The notes below the pieces were generated by a model, which was not told the DNA's origin, ran no database searches, and was given only the letters and a program-made list of their open reading frames with translations. A DNA stretch of 64,000 nucleotides from contig NZ_PVYW01000019.1 in NCBI RefSeq assembly GCF_003001675.1, positions 124,001-188,000 on the forward strand, given 5' to 3'. Both the position numbers and the translations under genes were made by a program. Below, piece after piece: positions 63,081 through 64,000 of the stretch. The DNA comes from Cohnella sp. SGD-V74. Lineage in GTDB: Bacteria; Bacillota; Bacilli; Paenibacillales; Paenibacillaceae. Positions within the stretch are counted from its first letter, which is position 1. Each line of letters starts with the position of its first letter.

Positions 63081-63150
63081 AGGAGGCTACCCATTAGTTG
63101 AGTAGCCGACCTTCCACACCACCGTACGTACCGTTCGGTATACGGCGGTT
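63081..63150 (-). ncRNA. Group II intron domains V and VI
   Basis: On the minus strand a 34-base hairpin (63118-63150) pairs ACCGCCGTA with TACGGTGGT and has an inner ACCGAACGGT stem, as in domain V. After it a second hairpin (GGCTAC / GTAGCC around ACTCAACTAATGG) has the unpaired A expected of domain VI. Boundaries are approximate. Confidence 0.75.
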
Positions 63151-63156
63151 CCTAAG

Positions 63157-64000
63157 TTACGTTGTGACTTGTCGGTAATAATCTGCGAAGAATAGAAATC
63201 CAAGTTGCTTGAGGACGTTGTTTCCGAGGGACTTCGAGAGGATTGGGCTATTGGAGGTTCTCCAGTAGCCTTTTCTTGTGTTGGCATATTCCCATGCTTG
63301 CTGAACGCGGAGTCCGAGCGATTTTAGGTTCGCGAACCTTGTCCTAACTCGCTTCCATTGTTTCCAGTAAATCATGCGAATTCGCCTTCTCATCCATTGG
63401 TCGGTGGTTTGCAGCAAAGACTTCATATCCGCTATTTTGAAATAGTTGACCCATCCCATGATGTAGCGTCTAAGTTTCTCTGCTCGGTCTTCATTCCCTA
63501 TTCCCTTGCTTCTCGATGTAAGTTCCTTTATTTTCGCTTTCATCTTCGCCACGGATTTCGGGTGTATTCGGACCTTCGTTTCTCCGTCTCTTTTGTAGTA
63601 TGAGAATCCAAGAAATTTAACTCTCGTCGCCTCGTCGACGGCCGTTTTCTCCCGATTCACCTTGAGGAATAGTTTCTTCTCGATAAACGGGAGGATGTTC
63701 GTTAGCGTCCGTTCGGCGCTTTTCCTGCTTTTGCAGAAGAGGAGCATATCGTCCGCATATCGCACAAATCGGTGCCCTCTGTTCTCCAGTTCCTTGTCCA
63801 GTTCGTTCAGCATGATATTGCTCAGTATCGGACTCAGGTTGCCCCCTTGCGGCACGCCGATTTCCGTTTCCTCGAACTTGTGCTTTACGACGACGCCCGC
63901 CCTCAGGAACTTGTGGATGAGCGAAATCACTCGCCCATCTTTTATCGTTCTCGACAATATTTCGACCAGTTTGCTTTGGTTTACGGTGTCAAAATATTTC
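63157..64000 (-). CDS. ltrA: Group II intron reverse transcriptase/maturase, N-terminal part missing
   Basis: At least 281 codons are visible; the frame is open to base 64000 and continues outside, so the ATG at 63957 is internal. It carries the RT core from the FDTVNQSKL region, GVPQGGNLSPILSNIMLNELD, and catalytic YADD in FVRYADDMLLF, then VKFLGFSYYKRDG, and the group II maturase domain (YIMGWVNYFKIADM, WRTSNSPILSKSLGN). It ends without an HNH endonuclease. It splices its own intron RNA and copies it into new sites. All visible motifs look intact, so it may be active. Confidence 0.92.
   Translation of the reverse strand, partial: KYFDTVNQSKLVEILSRTIKDGRVISLIHKFLRAGVVVKHKFEETEIGVPQGGNLSPILSNIMLNELDKELENRGHRFVRYADDMLLFCKSRKSAERTLTNILPFIEKKLFLKVNREKTAVDEATRVKFLGFSYYKRDGETKVRIHPKSVAKMKAKIKELTSRSKGIGNEDRAEKLRRYIMGWVNYFKIADMKSLLQTTDQWMRRRIRMIYWKQWKRVRTRFANLKSLGLRVQQAWEYANTRKGYWRTSNSPILSKSLGNNVLKQLGFLFFADYYRQVTT

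Larger units (their letters stand above)
63074..64000 (-). mobile_element. 3' part of a group II intron, class C-like (5' part outside window)
   Basis: The minus strand contains the end of a reverse transcriptase gene followed by RNA structural domains at 63081-63150, then a junction near 63074-63080 (ending CCTATCCGAT or a few bases before). No HNH endonuclease domain follows the maturase, as in class C introns. Those insert next to terminator-like hairpins; the 5' exon is not in the window, so the site cannot be checked. The intron lies just upstream of yaaO, outside its reading frame. Confidence 0.85.

Noticed and set aside
1..64000. CRISPR arrays, tRNA and rRNA genes, integrase or phage structural genes
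   Set aside because: Looked for evenly spaced repeats, tRNA-like arms, and integrase or phage proteins; none was seen. The only mobile elements are the group II intron and transposase scraps.

Overview
The window reads as a low-to-mid GC Gram-positive chromosome of the Paenibacillus/Cohnella type. The signs are strong AGGAGG-type ribosome sites, Lpl-type sugar ABC transporters without their own ATPase, SLH surface proteins, YesS-like AraC regulators, and the Bacillus-type block yaaO - tmk - darA - yaaR - holB - ricT - yabA. No rRNA, tRNA or CRISPR array was seen.

Layout. (1) 1-8.6 kb, plus strand: GH2 beta-galactosidase (cut by the window start), GH42 beta-galactosidase and GH95 alpha-L-fucosidase in one tightly packed operon, then a nucleotidyltransferase-fold protein. 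This suits side-chain removal from fucosylated galactosides, for example xyloglucan. (2) 8.7-18.7 kb, minus strand: a membrane-bound AraC regulator, solute-binding lipoprotein, two permeases, a GH106-like hydrolase and a DapA-family aldolase/lyase, forming an oligosaccharide import and breakdown operon. (3) 18.8-21.8 kb, minus strand: the housekeeping genes darA, yaaR, holB, ricT, yabA. (4) 21.9-59.8 kb: about 38 kb of accessory DNA lying where tmk should be continuous. It starts with AT-richer genes (MFS exporter, TrmB regulator, FrnE-like DsbA, two NTF2-like proteins, AraC regulator). Next come a sugar ABC operon with an HlyD-like adaptor and a roughly 14-kb minus-strand locus (BadF kinase, GH4, two permeases, binding protein, LacI regulator, foldase-like protein, 1476-aa beta-helix/CBM/FN3 protein, SLH protein). 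After these lie decayed genes, a GH43-like enzyme, a response regulator / histidine kinase / lipoprotein operon, MarR, epoxide hydrolase and a SWIM-SNF2 helicase. The block ends in an IS200-like remnant and a complete but divergent thymidylate kinase. (5) 59.8-64 kb, minus strand: the 5' third of the native tmk, a polytopic membrane protein, yaaO, and the 3' part of a group II intron with its reverse transcriptase, which runs off the window.

The main point is that the native tmk is broken. Its 5' end sits beside yaaO at 59.8-60.0 kb, while darA, its usual neighbour, is 38 kb away. A second, AT-rich tmk-like gene lacking the Walker A lysine lies at the broken end and may supply the essential dTMP kinase. 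The large carbohydrate locus is a second point of interest: one likely transcript would encode import, phosphorylation, phospho-glycoside cleavage and a surface polysaccharide-acting apparatus, with LacI-type palindromes at its head.
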